A stretch of 64,000 bases of DNA from contig NZ_OZ034750.1 in NCBI RefSeq assembly GCF_964028195.1, forward strand, positions 124,001 to 188,000, read 5' to 3'. The stretch comes from Wolbachia endosymbiont (group A) of Pogonocherus hispidulus. GTDB lineage: Bacteria; Pseudomonadota; Alphaproteobacteria; Rickettsiales; Anaplasmataceae. Of this stretch, positions 39,113 to 48,155 are shown piece after piece. Each line of letters opens with the position of its first letter. Positions within the stretch are counted from its first letter, which is position 1. A program made the position numbers and the translations under genes. The notes under the pieces were generated by a model. That model was not told where the DNA came from and did not search any database. It saw nothing but the letters and a program-made list of their open reading frames with translations.

Positions 39113-39517
39113 ATGAGTGAATATCAAGGAGTAAACGCTATAAAGAAAGATAAAAAACTTATTACTATAACTGCGAAAGCAGTGGAGAGGATAAGGTATT
39201 TATTGGACCAAAAGAAGCATACTAACCTTGAGAAACCGGAAGAAGCAATAGGAATAAGAGTGCTAATTAAACAAAAAGGATGTTCTGGTTTAAAATATGA
39301 TATTGAATATGCGTATGATACTCGTCCTTTAGAGTCGATGATTGAGGAAAACTGCAGTGATGACCAAAAAGTTAAAGTGTTGATCGATCCAAAATCCGTC
39401 ATGTTTATTCTTGGCTCTGAAATGGATTATGTAGAAGGAAAATTTTCATCGGGTTTTGTTTTCAAAAATCCCAATGAAAAAGGAAAGTGTGGTTGTGGAG
39501 AGAGTTTTCATGTCTAG
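39113..39517 (+). CDS. iscA: Fe-S cluster assembly protein IscA
   Basis: 134 residues. Cysteines at 57 (KGCSGL), 126 and 128 (KCGCGESF) are the A-type carrier ligands. It begins 3 bases after iscU, and its last 8 bases overlap the preferred hscB start. It has a longer N-terminus and middle than the ~107-residue E. coli protein. Confidence 0.96.
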   Translation: MSEYQGVNAIKKDKKLITITAKAVERIRYLLDQKKHTNLEKPEEAIGIRVLIKQKGCSGLKYDIEYAYDTRPLESMIEENCSDDQKVKVLIDPKSVMFILGSEMDYVEGKFSSGFVFKNPNEKGKCGCGESFHV

Positions 39518-39968
39518 CAGCTATTTTACATTGTTTGAAATTGAACCAACTTTCAATATCAGCTTTGATGAGTTAGAGAAAAAATATATTGAGCTAAGCA
39601 GGACTGATATAAACGAAGGACAATCTAAAAATATAATTAATATTAACAAAGCTTATCAAGTGCTAAAGTCACCACTAGAACGTGCCAAGCATTTGTTGAA
39701 TCTTTTTGGTGTGGAAAGCCCAAAGGATCATCCAAATTCTGAAATATTAAATGAATCAATGGAAATAAGAGAATATTTGCTGGACTGCGATGATCTACAA
39801 TTTGCAAGTAGGATGGTTGATGAAAAAATAAAAGATTGCGTTAAAAACCTAATTAACACTTTTGCTGTAAAGAATTTTGATGGAGCTGCTACACAAGTCT
39901 TAAGATTGAAATATTTATATAAGTCATTTGAGGAGGTGAAAAAGAATGCAACCAATTCAAATTTCTGA
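39510..39968 (+). CDS. hscB: Fe-S co-chaperone HscB, lacking HPD motif
   Basis: The ATG at 39510 gives MSSSYFTLFEIEPTFNI, 152 residues. The layout is that of HscB: an N-terminal J domain (ELEKKYIELSR.., NINKAYQVLKSPLERAKHLLNL) and a C-terminal three-helix IscU-binding domain. Where other J domains have HPD between helices II and III it reads RTDINEGQ, and that loop is shortened by about ten residues. HPD normally stimulates the Hsp70 ATPase, so the activity is doubtful. It lies between iscA and hscA and overlaps both. Confidence 0.88.
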   Translation: MSSSYFTLFEIEPTFNISFDELEKKYIELSRTDINEGQSKNIININKAYQVLKSPLERAKHLLNLFGVESPKDHPNSEILNESMEIREYLLDCDDLQFASRMVDEKIKDCVKNLINTFAVKNFDGAATQVLRLKYLYKSFEEVKKNATNSNF

Positions 39969-41781
39969 ACCAAATTCAAGTGAAGTAGTTTTTGGTATAG
40001 ATCTTGGTACTACCAATTCTTTAATTGCCATGGTAAATAAAGCTGGCAACGTGGAGATATTTAAAGATGAGCAAGGAAGAGAGCTACTACCTTCTGTTAT
40101 TTCGTATGAAAATAATACATTGAAAACTGGCTGTGACGTCGGTCAAAATGCAATCTACTCAATAAAGCGTCTAATGGGTAAAGGTGTTGAAGAATTAAAT
40201 AAAGAAGGCCTCAATTTTGAAATAGATCATGAAAGCGAAAAAGTTATTAGAGTAAAATGCTCAGAGGAGAAGTATCTTACTCCTGTTGAGATTTCTGCTG
40301 AGATATTAAAAGCTTTATGCGAGAGGGTAAAAAAATCCACAGGGATAAAAGTGAAAAAAGCAGTAATTACTGTGCCAGCTTACTTTGACGATTCAGCACG
40401 TAACGCAACTAAATATGCAGCAAAATTAGCTGGCATAGAAGTTCTTCGCCTCGTTAACGAGCCAACCGCTGCAGCGCTTTCTTACTCCATTGAAAAGAAC
40501 AATAACAGTGGAATATATGCAGTTTATGACCTTGGTGGAGGAACATTTGATATTTCGATATTGAAATTACATCAAGGAGTGTTTCAAGTCCTTGCGGTTG
40601 GTGGTGATACCAAACTCGGCGGTGATGATTTTGATCACCTACTAAGTTCAATTGTACTTGATAAGTATAGAGAAAAAGTAGGTTTAAACAAAGAATGCTC
40701 TAGTGTCATCCCAGTGCTCCGACACTGGGATCCAGAAAGTTTGATTACAAATGAACACACTAGAAAGTTATATAATAAGAACTGGATTCCAGTGTCAAGC
40801 ACTGGAATGACAGGGCTATTATCATTCGTTAAATTACGTACTGTGAAGGAATATCTGAGCAAAAATACTGTAGGCACTTTTGGCTTTAACATTAACGGCA
40901 AGCCATTTGAATGTGAAATAACTAGAGAGAAGTTCGAACAGGCAATAAGTCCTTTGGTTAACAAGACTATCAATATAGTCACTCGTACTATAAGCGATAT
41001 AGATCTTAAAATTGATGATATAAAAGGAGTAATTTTAGTTGGTGGTGCAACTAGAACACCATTGGTTCAAAATTCACTAGTCAAACTCTTTGGAAATAAA
41101 GTACTAAGTGACGCAGATCCAGATAAAGCAGTGGTCATTGGAGCAGCTTTGCAGGCTCATTCTGTTCTCCTTGATGTTCTACCTTTATCACTTGGCATAG
41201 AAACTATGGGAGGCATAGTTGAAAAAATCATACCAAGAAATACACCACTACCAGTTTCAGAGATAAAAGAGTTTACAACTTATGTTGATGGGCAACCAGC
41301 AATGAAAATTCACGTTTGTCAGGGAGAACGTGAAATGATAGAGGATAACAAATCTTTAGCGCAGTTTGAACTAAAAGGTATACCGCCACTGCCTGCAGGT
41401 TCTGCAAGAATTGAAATAGAATTTACAGTTAACGTTGACGGGATCTTGACTGTTACTGCAAGAGAAAAAGCTACTGGAATTGAGCAGACAGTTGAAGTAA
41501 ATTCAAATTTTGGCTTGAGTGAAGCTGATGTTCAAAATATGGTTAACCAGTCAATAAACAGCTTTGATGAAGATATGAAGGCTCGTTCCCTTGCAGAGGC
41601 TAAAATTAACGGTAACAAGCTCATACATCTAGTTGAAAATGTTTCCACTGATCAAAAGTTGAAAAACCTATTACAAAACGCAAAAAACGCTTTACAAGGC
41701 AATGACTTGAATGAAATTAACAACGCTATCGCTGAGTTAGAAAGTTCTGCTTTAGAATTATGTGAATTAACAGATAGGTAG
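39946..41781 (+). CDS. hscA: Fe-S chaperone HscA with in-frame palindromic insert
   Basis: 611 residues. The start ATG has AGGAGG 8 bases upstream, inside hscB. Hsp70 motifs are FGIDLGTTNSL, VYDLGGGTFDISIL, ILVGGATRTPLV and a C-terminal peptide-binding domain (LPLSLGIETMGG). About 36 residues near 253-289 are encoded by the palindromic element at 40705-40812 (VIPVLRHWDPES..NWIPVSSTGMT), in the nucleotide-binding domain. The frame stays open, so it is probably tolerated as a surface loop. Confidence 0.95.
   Translation: MQPIQISEPNSSEVVFGIDLGTTNSLIAMVNKAGNVEIFKDEQGRELLPSVISYENNTLKTGCDVGQNAIYSIKRLMGKGVEELNKEGLNFEIDHESEKVIRVKCSEEKYLTPVEISAEILKALCERVKKSTGIKVKKAVITVPAYFDDSARNATKYAAKLAGIEVLRLVNEPTAAALSYSIEKNNNSGIYAVYDLGGGTFDISILKLHQGVFQVLAVGGDTKLGGDDFDHLLSSIVLDKYREKVGLNKECSSVIPVLRHWDPESLITNEHTRKLYNKNWIPVSSTGMTGLLSFVKLRTVKEYLSKNTVGTFGFNINGKPFECEITREKFEQAISPLVNKTINIVTRTISDIDLKIDDIKGVILVGGATRTPLVQNSLVKLFGNKVLSDADPDKAVVIGAALQAHSVLLDVLPLSLGIETMGGIVEKIIPRNTPLPVSEIKEFTTYVDGQPAMKIHVCQGEREMIEDNKSLAQFELKGIPPLPAGSARIEIEFTVNVDGILTVTAREKATGIEQTVEVNSNFGLSEADVQNMVNQSINSFDEDMKARSLAEAKINGNKLIHLVENVSTDQKLKNLLQNAKNALQGNDLNEINNAIAELESSALELCELTDR
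40705..40812. repeat. palindromic element inserted in frame in hscA
   Basis: GTCATCCCAGTGC..CACTGGGATCCAG and GGATTCCAGTGTC..CACTGGAATGACA hairpins, 108 bp = 36 codons. Same layout as the intergenic copy at 5704-5823. Confidence 0.85.
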
Positions 41782-41784
41782 AGT

Positions 41785-42540
41785 TTACACAACTTTATGC
41801 AATATCCTGTCAAATCTCAGAGCAACAGGTAACCTGAAATTAAATGGTAACCAATCGACCTTCCCCAATTTAAACGATAAACCAACTATACTTACACGCC
41901 CAATGATATTTTCCATTGGTACAAAACCAACCTCAGGAAACCTGCTATCCAAAGAATTATTTCTATTGTCTCCCATAACAAAAAATTGATCGTTAGGTAC
42001 ATAATAAACCGGAGTGTTATATGATAGCTTATTAGAAATGTTATCTACCAAAATCTCATGCTCCTTGCCACTTAAAAGCGTTTCTATATATCTTGGTATG
42101 TTACGATTTGACTCATAATCAAAAAAACTTTCAATTTGCCTTCGCTCTACTTTCTGATCATTTAGGTATAATTCTCCCTCTATCATTTGCACTTTGTCAC
42201 CTGGTGTTCCTATTACTCGCTTAACAAACCTGATGCTGTCATTTCTTGTGGGTTTGAAAACTACTATGTCGCCACGCTTTGGAGGGGTATAAAAAATCCT
42301 GCCGCTAAAAATGTTTGGAGAAAATGGAAATGAGTGTTTACTGTAACCGTATGAATATTTACTAGTAAAAATGTAATCCCCTTCAAGTAGGGTGCTTTTC
42401 ATTGAACCAGAAGGTATATGAAATGGCTCGAATAAAAAACTACGTATTGATAGCGCAATCAACAGTAAAAAAAACAATGAAGATAAAAATCTTCCCGTTC
42501 TTATCACCCAGTTTTTGCTTAGTTCTTCCAACTTTTCCAA
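41785..42540 (-). CDS. lepB: signal peptidase I
   Basis: 251 residues. An N-terminal membrane anchor (~19-36) precedes the nucleophile Ser46 in PSGSMKSTLLEGDYI and the general base Lys107 in FVKRVIGTPGD. The C-terminal FVMGDNRNNSLDSR box is present. It cleaves signal peptides at the outer face of the inner membrane. Convergent with hscA with 3 bases between. Confidence 0.97.
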   Translation of the reverse strand: MEKLEELSKNWVIRTGRFLSSLFFLLLIALSIRSFLFEPFHIPSGSMKSTLLEGDYIFTSKYSYGYSKHSFPFSPNIFSGRIFYTPPKRGDIVVFKPTRNDSIRFVKRVIGTPGDKVQMIEGELYLNDQKVERRQIESFFDYESNRNIPRYIETLLSGKEHEILVDNISNKLSYNTPVYYVPNDQFFVMGDNRNNSLDSRFPEVGFVPMENIIGRVSIVGLSFKLGKVDWLPFNFRLPVALRFDRILHKVV

Positions 42541-42668
42541 CTTTGTTTTTCTTATAGATTAAGCTTATTATAATACATAAATTAAAAAATGGTAATATGA
42601 AATTTTACTTGTGAATGTTATTCCTCTATTCAAAACAATTTTGAAAAGGCGGTTCATTTCTTTCAACG

Positions 42669-42755
42669 GTGTCATCCAAGTAGCGTGACACATAACTGTA
42701 CAAACATTGCAATTTGCAGGTGGCAGATGAAAGTAGCTGACACCATCTGGATGCA
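42669..42755. repeat. 'gtcatccaagtagcgtgac' dispersed repeat
   Basis: GTGTCATCCAAGTAGCGTGACAC, 'actgtacaaacattg' and GTAGCTGACACC form inverted arms related to 26440-26525. The gap 42541-42836 holds nothing else visible. Confidence 0.5.
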
Positions 42756-42836
42756 AATTTCCTTAAATGTTCGTAAACTTAAAACTTTACTTTAGGTCAA
42801 ACTGCTGTATAGTGGCTTTATAGCTTTAGTTTTACA

Positions 42837-44024
42837 ATGAATATACCTAGTATAGAAAATTGTGATCTTCACAATAAAACCGTCTTACTCAGAGTTGACT
42901 TCAATGTTCCTATAAAAGATGGAGAAATTCGTGACGTCACTCGTATTTTGAGAGCATTGCCTACTATTGAGTATTTAGTGAATGCAAGTGCAAAGATTAT
43001 TATTATATCGCATTTCGGACGCCCAAAGGCCAGAGACAATAATCTGTCGCTAAAAAATGTAATTGACACTTTATCGCAGTTACTAAATAAAAAAGTGAAA
43101 TTCATTGATGATTGCGTTGGTGAAAAAGTGCAAAAAGCAGTGAGTGCTATGGATGCAAGAGATATAATACTACTAGAGAATCTAAGATTTTATAAAGAGG
43201 AAGAGCAAAGTGACTCAAATTTTGCCAAACAACTAGCATCTCTAGCGGATATATATGTAAATGATGCATTTTCTTGCTCTCACAGAGCTCACGCTTCTAT
43301 TTCACACATTACAGAATTTTTACCTTCCTACGCGGGATTTTGCTTACAAGATGAGCTAAAGTATCTTGAAAAAGCTGTATCGTTTAAAGCTAAACCTATT
43401 ACTGCGATAGTTGGGGGAGCCAAAATGTCAACTAAGATAAAAATGCTTATAAAGCTAGCGGAAAAAGTTGATTACCTAGTTCTCTGTGGTGCAATTGCTA
43501 ATAATTTTTTGTCATTTAGCAAAGTAAATATAGGAAAATCTTTCTTTCAAAATGGTGTTGACGACCTTCTACATAATATTATTGAAACAGCAAATAAAAA
43601 CAATTGCAAAATAGTTGTGCCAGAAGACGTTCTGGTTGCAGTAAACTCTGATTACAGCACTAGTATTTCAAGAAGAACTGAGTCCATTTTGGACGGTGAT
43701 ATAATTTTGGATATCGGACCACAAACTTTGAGTACAATAAGCAGTATAATAGCAAGCAGTAAGACTCTGCTGTGGAATGGACCTATTGGTGTTTTTGAAC
43801 ATTCAGCTTTTGCAAGTGGTACAATAGGGGTAATGAAAGTCGTAAGTGACTTAACGCACAAAGGAAAGTTAACCAGCATAATAGGGGGAGGTGATAGTCT
43901 ATCTTCAATAAGCGCTGCAGGCCTTACCGATAAGGATTTTACATGTGTTTCCACTGGTGGAGGAGCGTTTTTAAGTTGGCTGGGTGGTGACGAAATGCCG
44001 GGAATTGCTGCTCTGCAAAAATGA
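42837..44024 (+). CDS. pgk: phosphoglycerate kinase
   Basis: 395 residues, normal length. The N-terminal VLLRVDFNVPIKDGEI, the SHFGRP substrate loop, NDAFSCSHRAHAS, VGGAKMSTKI and the C-terminal GGGDSLSSISAAG and STGGGAFLSWL are all present. It transfers phosphate between 1,3-bisphosphoglycerate and ADP. Single gene; the EndoU-like gene follows after about 60 bases. Confidence 0.97.
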   Translation: MNIPSIENCDLHNKTVLLRVDFNVPIKDGEIRDVTRILRALPTIEYLVNASAKIIIISHFGRPKARDNNLSLKNVIDTLSQLLNKKVKFIDDCVGEKVQKAVSAMDARDIILLENLRFYKEEEQSDSNFAKQLASLADIYVNDAFSCSHRAHASISHITEFLPSYAGFCLQDELKYLEKAVSFKAKPITAIVGGAKMSTKIKMLIKLAEKVDYLVLCGAIANNFLSFSKVNIGKSFFQNGVDDLLHNIIETANKNNCKIVVPEDVLVAVNSDYSTSISRRTESILDGDIILDIGPQTLSTISSIIASSKTLLWNGPIGVFEHSAFASGTIGVMKVVSDLTHKGKLTSIIGGGDSLSSISAAGLTDKDFTCVSTGGGAFLSWLGGDEMPGIAALQK

Positions 44025-44082
44025 TTAGATTAAAACTTTTTTAAATTGTTTCTTATAGGCTAGCTTTTTTGTGAACGTGATT

Positions 44083-46758
44083 ATGTCGAAGACAGTTAAA
44101 CTAATTTTGTGTTTAATAATACCAATAATAGGATTTATTTTTTATATTAGGGATCATTATTTTCACACTGACTATGTAGAAGAAAATGTTAAGGTCAATT
44201 TTGAGCCATTTTTCAGTTCACAACCAGGTTATATACCACCGTTTCCAGAATTAACTGACTTCGATAGAGGAGTGTTGAAAGTTTGTGGAGATTGGGGAGC
44301 ACATCCAGATAAAGAAGATTTCAAAATTTTACTTAGTTGTCCGCAGCATCAAGAAGTAGTGAAAGGAATATATGATAAGCTTGATCATCAAGTGATTACG
44401 CCAGATGCGGATTTGGAGTTATTTAAAGATGAACTGGCTAACATTTGGTTTACAAATAGTGGAAGTGAAAAAGAAACTATAGGGTTTGGACATATTTTTT
44501 GTGGTGAGCCAAACGATAAATTAGGTGGTATGCATTTTGTAGGTAGATATGTTGAAGCTCAGGAAGATAAATGGGCAGGTGCAATTTGGAATGATAAGTC
44601 CCTATGCAATAAATCAGATATTAAGCCACCAGTTTATACATTTGGAATGAAATATTTGGGTAAGGATGAGGAAGTGAAAGTTAAATGCCCAAATGGATAC
44701 GCATATAACCTTCATGCCGATGATAGTGCGCCGTAGAAACACGGAAAGTGTTGAAGCTGTGCAGTAGATGAGGGAGGGCCCCTCGGAGCCGGTTTGCAAG
44801 AGCAGGCTTCAAACAGCCATAAGCTGCTTTGGTAAAGAGCTAAGGTAGTGAGCGTTATGGAAAAGGCACAATTATGTGTCATGTATGAAATAGAGAGACG
44901 AACGCAAGTGAACCACTGATGAAGTGTCGAAAGCGTAGAGACGACGTCAAAACCAGGGGGTAGTCGTTAACCTGGGATGAATCTACAGGGAGCTTGTTTA
45001 CTGGGTAGGTGGCGTCCGGCATAAAAGTGGCGTGAATCTATTTTAGGCTATTGCATGGAACTACGGGAACCTGTCGTTTCGATGAAAAGGGAGAAGTCCA
45101 AAGAGCTGATCTCTGAGGATGAGAGTACCGATGCGAAAAACAGGGGCGGATTAGCTCGTAGTAGCGAAGAAGTTTCTGTAATGGAAATGGAGTGAAGGGG
45201 CTAAGTTATTTAGTTTTAATTATTTATCAACCGAAAGGGAGGAGTTAATGAATGAAACAAAGTCTTTTGATATACCAAAGCAACTTATTTGGAGAGCTTA
45301 TAAACAAGTATCGAAAAATAAAGGTGCAGCAGGTGTAGATGAGGTCTCGATAACAAAGTTTGAAGAAAATCTAAAGGATAATCTATACAAATTATGGAAT
45401 CGGATGTCATCCGGAAGTTATTTTCCAGAGCCGGTAAAAGCTGTTGCGATACCAAAAGATACAGGAGGGCAAAGAATTTTATGTGTGCCTTCAGTATTCG
45501 ACAGGATAGCGCAAACAGCAGCTACAATGTATCTTGAGCCGTTAGTAGAACCGAAATTTCACGAAGATTCATATGGTTATAGACCAAATAAGTCTGCGCT
45601 GGATGCGGTATACACAGCACGGAAGAGATGTTGGAAAAATGATTGGACGGTAGATCTTGATATATCTGGATTTTTCGACAATCTGGACCACGATTTAGCA
45701 CTGCAGGCTATCAAGAAACACACAGACTGCAAATGGGTCATACTGTATGTTGAGAGGTGGATGAAAGCCCCCATTCAGCAAGCAGATGGCAGTAGGGTAA
45801 CAAGGGATAAAGGAGTTCCGCAAGGAGGTTCAATAAGCCCAATCATTTCAAGCATATTTATGCACCATGCGTTTGATATGTGGATGAAACAAAATTATCC
45901 AACAGTACCATTTGAAAGATATGTAGATGATGCGATAGTGCACTGCAGAACTAAAAGACAGGCAGGATTTATGAAAGTAATGATTGAAGAAAGATTGGCT
46001 AAGTGTAAATTGAAGTTACATCCTGAAAAGACACAGATTGTGTACAGTAAGGATGATGATAGAAAAGAACAATTTCCTAAACAAAGCTTTGATTTTCTAG
46101 GTTATACTTTTAGACCTAGAGTAGCAAAGAATAAGATGAGGAATTATTTCATCTCATTTCTACCTGCAATTAGTAACAAAGCCAAGAAGAAGATCAAGAA
46201 AACCATAAAGTCATGGAGAATACATCGGATTACATGGACCACACTAGAGGAAATATCGAAGAAAATAGATCCAATAGTCAGAGGCTGGTTTCAGTACTAT
46301 GGCAGGTTTTATAAATCAGAGATGTATCCATCTCTCAGAAATATAGAGAGATACCTCATAAGATGGGTCAGGACAAAATATAAGAAACTTCGTGATCACG
46401 GAAGACTAGCAAAGCAATTTCTAGGAAAAGTGAGAAAGAGGTCTCCAAGTATTTTCTATCATTGGACACTTGGGTTAGGATCAAAAGGCTAAATAATGGG
46501 AGCTGTATAAGCCGAGAGGTTTCCGTGCAGTTCTGCGAGAGACTGGTGGGGAAGTTCCGCCGGTCTACTCTCCTTTTAATTTCTGCAACTAAGGCGTTCA
46601 AGGAATTAGGAAAAGATGGAATGTGCCTATATGAAATGGAAGATGACAATTATCAATCAGTGTTTGTAAGAAAGAATGATGCTATACTTACGTTCTATCC
46701 TGACTTAACACCAAAATGTGATGATAAGAGTACTTATTGTAGTTGCAGTAAATCTTAA
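44083..46758 (+). CDS. EndoU-like secreted nuclease, coding region split by a group II intron
   Basis: Exon 1 runs 44083-44725 and exon 2 about 46580-46758; joining them restores one frame of about 273 residues. A signal-anchor helix (VKLILCLIIPIIGFIFYI) leads into a domain with GFGHIFCGEP and GGMHFVGRYVEAQ, which look like the two catalytic histidine regions of EndoU ribonucleases; ISATKAFKELGK in exon 2 could supply the lysine. Unspliced, translation stops at 44736, before that part. EndoU domains occur in RNases and bacterial toxins. The ATG at 44083 is preferred over a GTG at 44071. It could be an exported effector, which is inference. Confidence 0.65.
44726..46579 (+). mobile_element. 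group II intron with reverse transcriptase
   Basis: Begins GTGCGCC at 44726, the standard 5' end. It holds a ~500-nt structured RNA (domains I-III), the maturase gene at 45248-46492, a clear domain V at 46500-46533 (GAGCTGTAT-AAGCC-GAGA-GGTTT-CCGTGCAGTTC) and domain VI with a bulged A (GGTCTACTC) near 46562-46570. The 3' border is set to 46579 because that joins the flanking frames; a few bases of uncertainty remain. It lies in the same direction as the interrupted gene, so splicing could restore it. Confidence 0.88.
45248..46492 (+). CDS. ltrA: group II intron reverse transcriptase/maturase
   Basis: 414 residues, intact; the start has GGGAGGAG upstream. RT motifs are KNKGAAGVDEVSITKFEENL, GYRPNKSALDAV, the PQGGSISPI turn and YVDD (RYVDDAIVHC). 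A thumb/maturase X region follows (KSWRIHRITWTTLEEISKKI, VRGWFQYYGRFY). No C-terminal HNH endonuclease is visible, so mobility may rely on nicks at replication forks. It folds and mobilises the surrounding intron. Confidence 0.95.
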   Translation: MNETKSFDIPKQLIWRAYKQVSKNKGAAGVDEVSITKFEENLKDNLYKLWNRMSSGSYFPEPVKAVAIPKDTGGQRILCVPSVFDRIAQTAATMYLEPLVEPKFHEDSYGYRPNKSALDAVYTARKRCWKNDWTVDLDISGFFDNLDHDLALQAIKKHTDCKWVILYVERWMKAPIQQADGSRVTRDKGVPQGGSISPIISSIFMHHAFDMWMKQNYPTVPFERYVDDAIVHCRTKRQAGFMKVMIEERLAKCKLKLHPEKTQIVYSKDDDRKEQFPKQSFDFLGYTFRPRVAKNKMRNYFISFLPAISNKAKKKIKKTIKSWRIHRITWTTLEEISKKIDPIVRGWFQYYGRFYKSEMYPSLRNIERYLIRWVRTKYKKLRDHGRLAKQFLGKVRKRSPSIFYHWTLGLGSKG

Positions 46759-46854
46759 TTTCAAAACCAATAGGGTGAACAAATGATAAAATGCTATAGG
46801 GTGTAGCAAATCCAAATGAGTTAAAATTTTGATTAAAGGGTTTTGTGAGTAATA

Positions 46855-47205
46855 ATGAAGAAGGGCATTATTCGTCTAATAAAAGCAATTCGATACTCTT
46901 GTGAAGGAATAAAATCAGCTTTTATATCAGAAATTGCGTTCAGACAGGAGTTACTACTTTTTATAGTATGTGTTTCAACTTTGTTTGTTTTGGATGTAAG
47001 TAATCTAGAACGTGCAGTAATGATAAGCAGCCTATTCCTGGTGTTAATTGTGGAAATTGTTAACACTGCTTTTGAAACGACAATTGAGCGTATTTCCAGT
47101 GAACAACACATACTTTCAAAAAAGGTGAAAGATCTAGGTAGTGCAGCAGTTTTTCTTTCATTAATTAACTTCCTGATAACATGGATGATAATATTGACAG
47201 GTTAA
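46855..47205 (+). CDS. dgkA: diacylglycerol kinase
   Basis: 116 residues with three membrane helices. It has the small prokaryotic DgkA pattern: FRQELLLF, VEIVNTAFETTIERIS and KVKDLGSAAVFL. It phosphorylates diacylglycerol for recycling into phospholipid. It follows the EndoU-like gene by about 100 bases and is convergent with rluD. Confidence 0.95.
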   Translation: MKKGIIRLIKAIRYSCEGIKSAFISEIAFRQELLLFIVCVSTLFVLDVSNLERAVMISSLFLVLIVEIVNTAFETTIERISSEQHILSKKVKDLGSAAVFLSLINFLITWMIILTG

Positions 47206-47216
47206 TACGAATGTTA

Positions 47217-48155
47217 TTAAGATATGTTGTCAAACTCACCAATTAAAGTTTTTATATCTTGCGGTAAATCAGAGACAAATTCCATGTATTCCTTACTTTT
47301 TGGGTGGTATAAGCCCAGTGTATAAGCATGTAGTGCTTGTCTATTGAAATTACGAATGAAACTAGAGTTTTTAGCATATTTTGTGCTTTTACTACTATTT
47401 TTTCCATAAACTTGATCACCAACTATGGAATGTCCTATGTGGCTCATGTGGACTCGAATTTGGTGTGTTCTGCCTGTCTCTAAAGTGCATTTAACCAGGC
47501 TTGCTTGTCCTATAACTTTCTGCACTAAATAGTGAGTGATTGCTAATTTGCCTGTGATTTTTGTTACACACATCATTTCTTTATTACCGCGTTTGGGAGC
47601 AATATTAGTTTCTATAGTTCCCTGCTGGGAAGATAATGCTCCCCAAACTACTGCTAAATATTCTCGCTTTATTTTACGATTTGATAACAATTCAGACAAA
47701 AAACCATGGGCTTCTTCATTTTTTGCAATTACCATTAGCCCACTGGTATCTTTATCGAGTCTATGAACAATTCCTGGTCTTACATCAAGGTGAGCGATAA
47801 CTGCGTTCAAAAGCGTATCATTGTTTGTCCCAGCACCTGGGTGCACTGTTAATCCACTTTGTTTATTCAGAACTATAATGTCCTCATCTTCATAGACGAT
47901 ATCAAGTTTTATGTCATAATTAGGCTCAATTGATGTGGATATGTCAGGTTGAACGAGATGCACCACATACTCTTCATCTGGTTTTACTATGTGGTCATTA
48001 TTAATTATCGGTATGCCAAGTAATTTCACCTGCTCATTTTGTATCAATCTTTGCGCTTTACTGCGTGATATGTTGCACTTTTCAGCTATATAGGTGTCTA
48101 ACCTTAATTTTTTCTCATCACTATTAATGTTTAAGGTTATATCTATCCTGCACAC
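47217..48155 (-). CDS. rluD: 23S rRNA pseudouridine synthase RluD
   Basis: 312 residues. An N-terminal S4 domain (KLRLDTYIAEKCNISRSKAQRLI) precedes the RluA-type catalytic domain with HRLDKDTSG (catalytic Asp) and the LETGRTHQIRVHM motif. It modifies helix 69 of 23S rRNA. Its start overlaps the upstream unknown gene by 13 bases. Confidence 0.95.
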   Translation of the reverse strand: MCRIDITLNINSDEKKLRLDTYIAEKCNISRSKAQRLIQNEQVKLLGIPIINNDHIVKPDEEYVVHLVQPDISTSIEPNYDIKLDIVYEDEDIIVLNKQSGLTVHPGAGTNNDTLLNAVIAHLDVRPGIVHRLDKDTSGLMVIAKNEEAHGFLSELLSNRKIKREYLAVVWGALSSQQGTIETNIAPKRGNKEMMCVTKITGKLAITHYLVQKVIGQASLVKCTLETGRTHQIRVHMSHIGHSIVGDQVYGKNSSKSTKYAKNSSFIRNFNRQALHAYTLGLYHPKSKEYMEFVSDLPQDIKTLIGEFDNIS

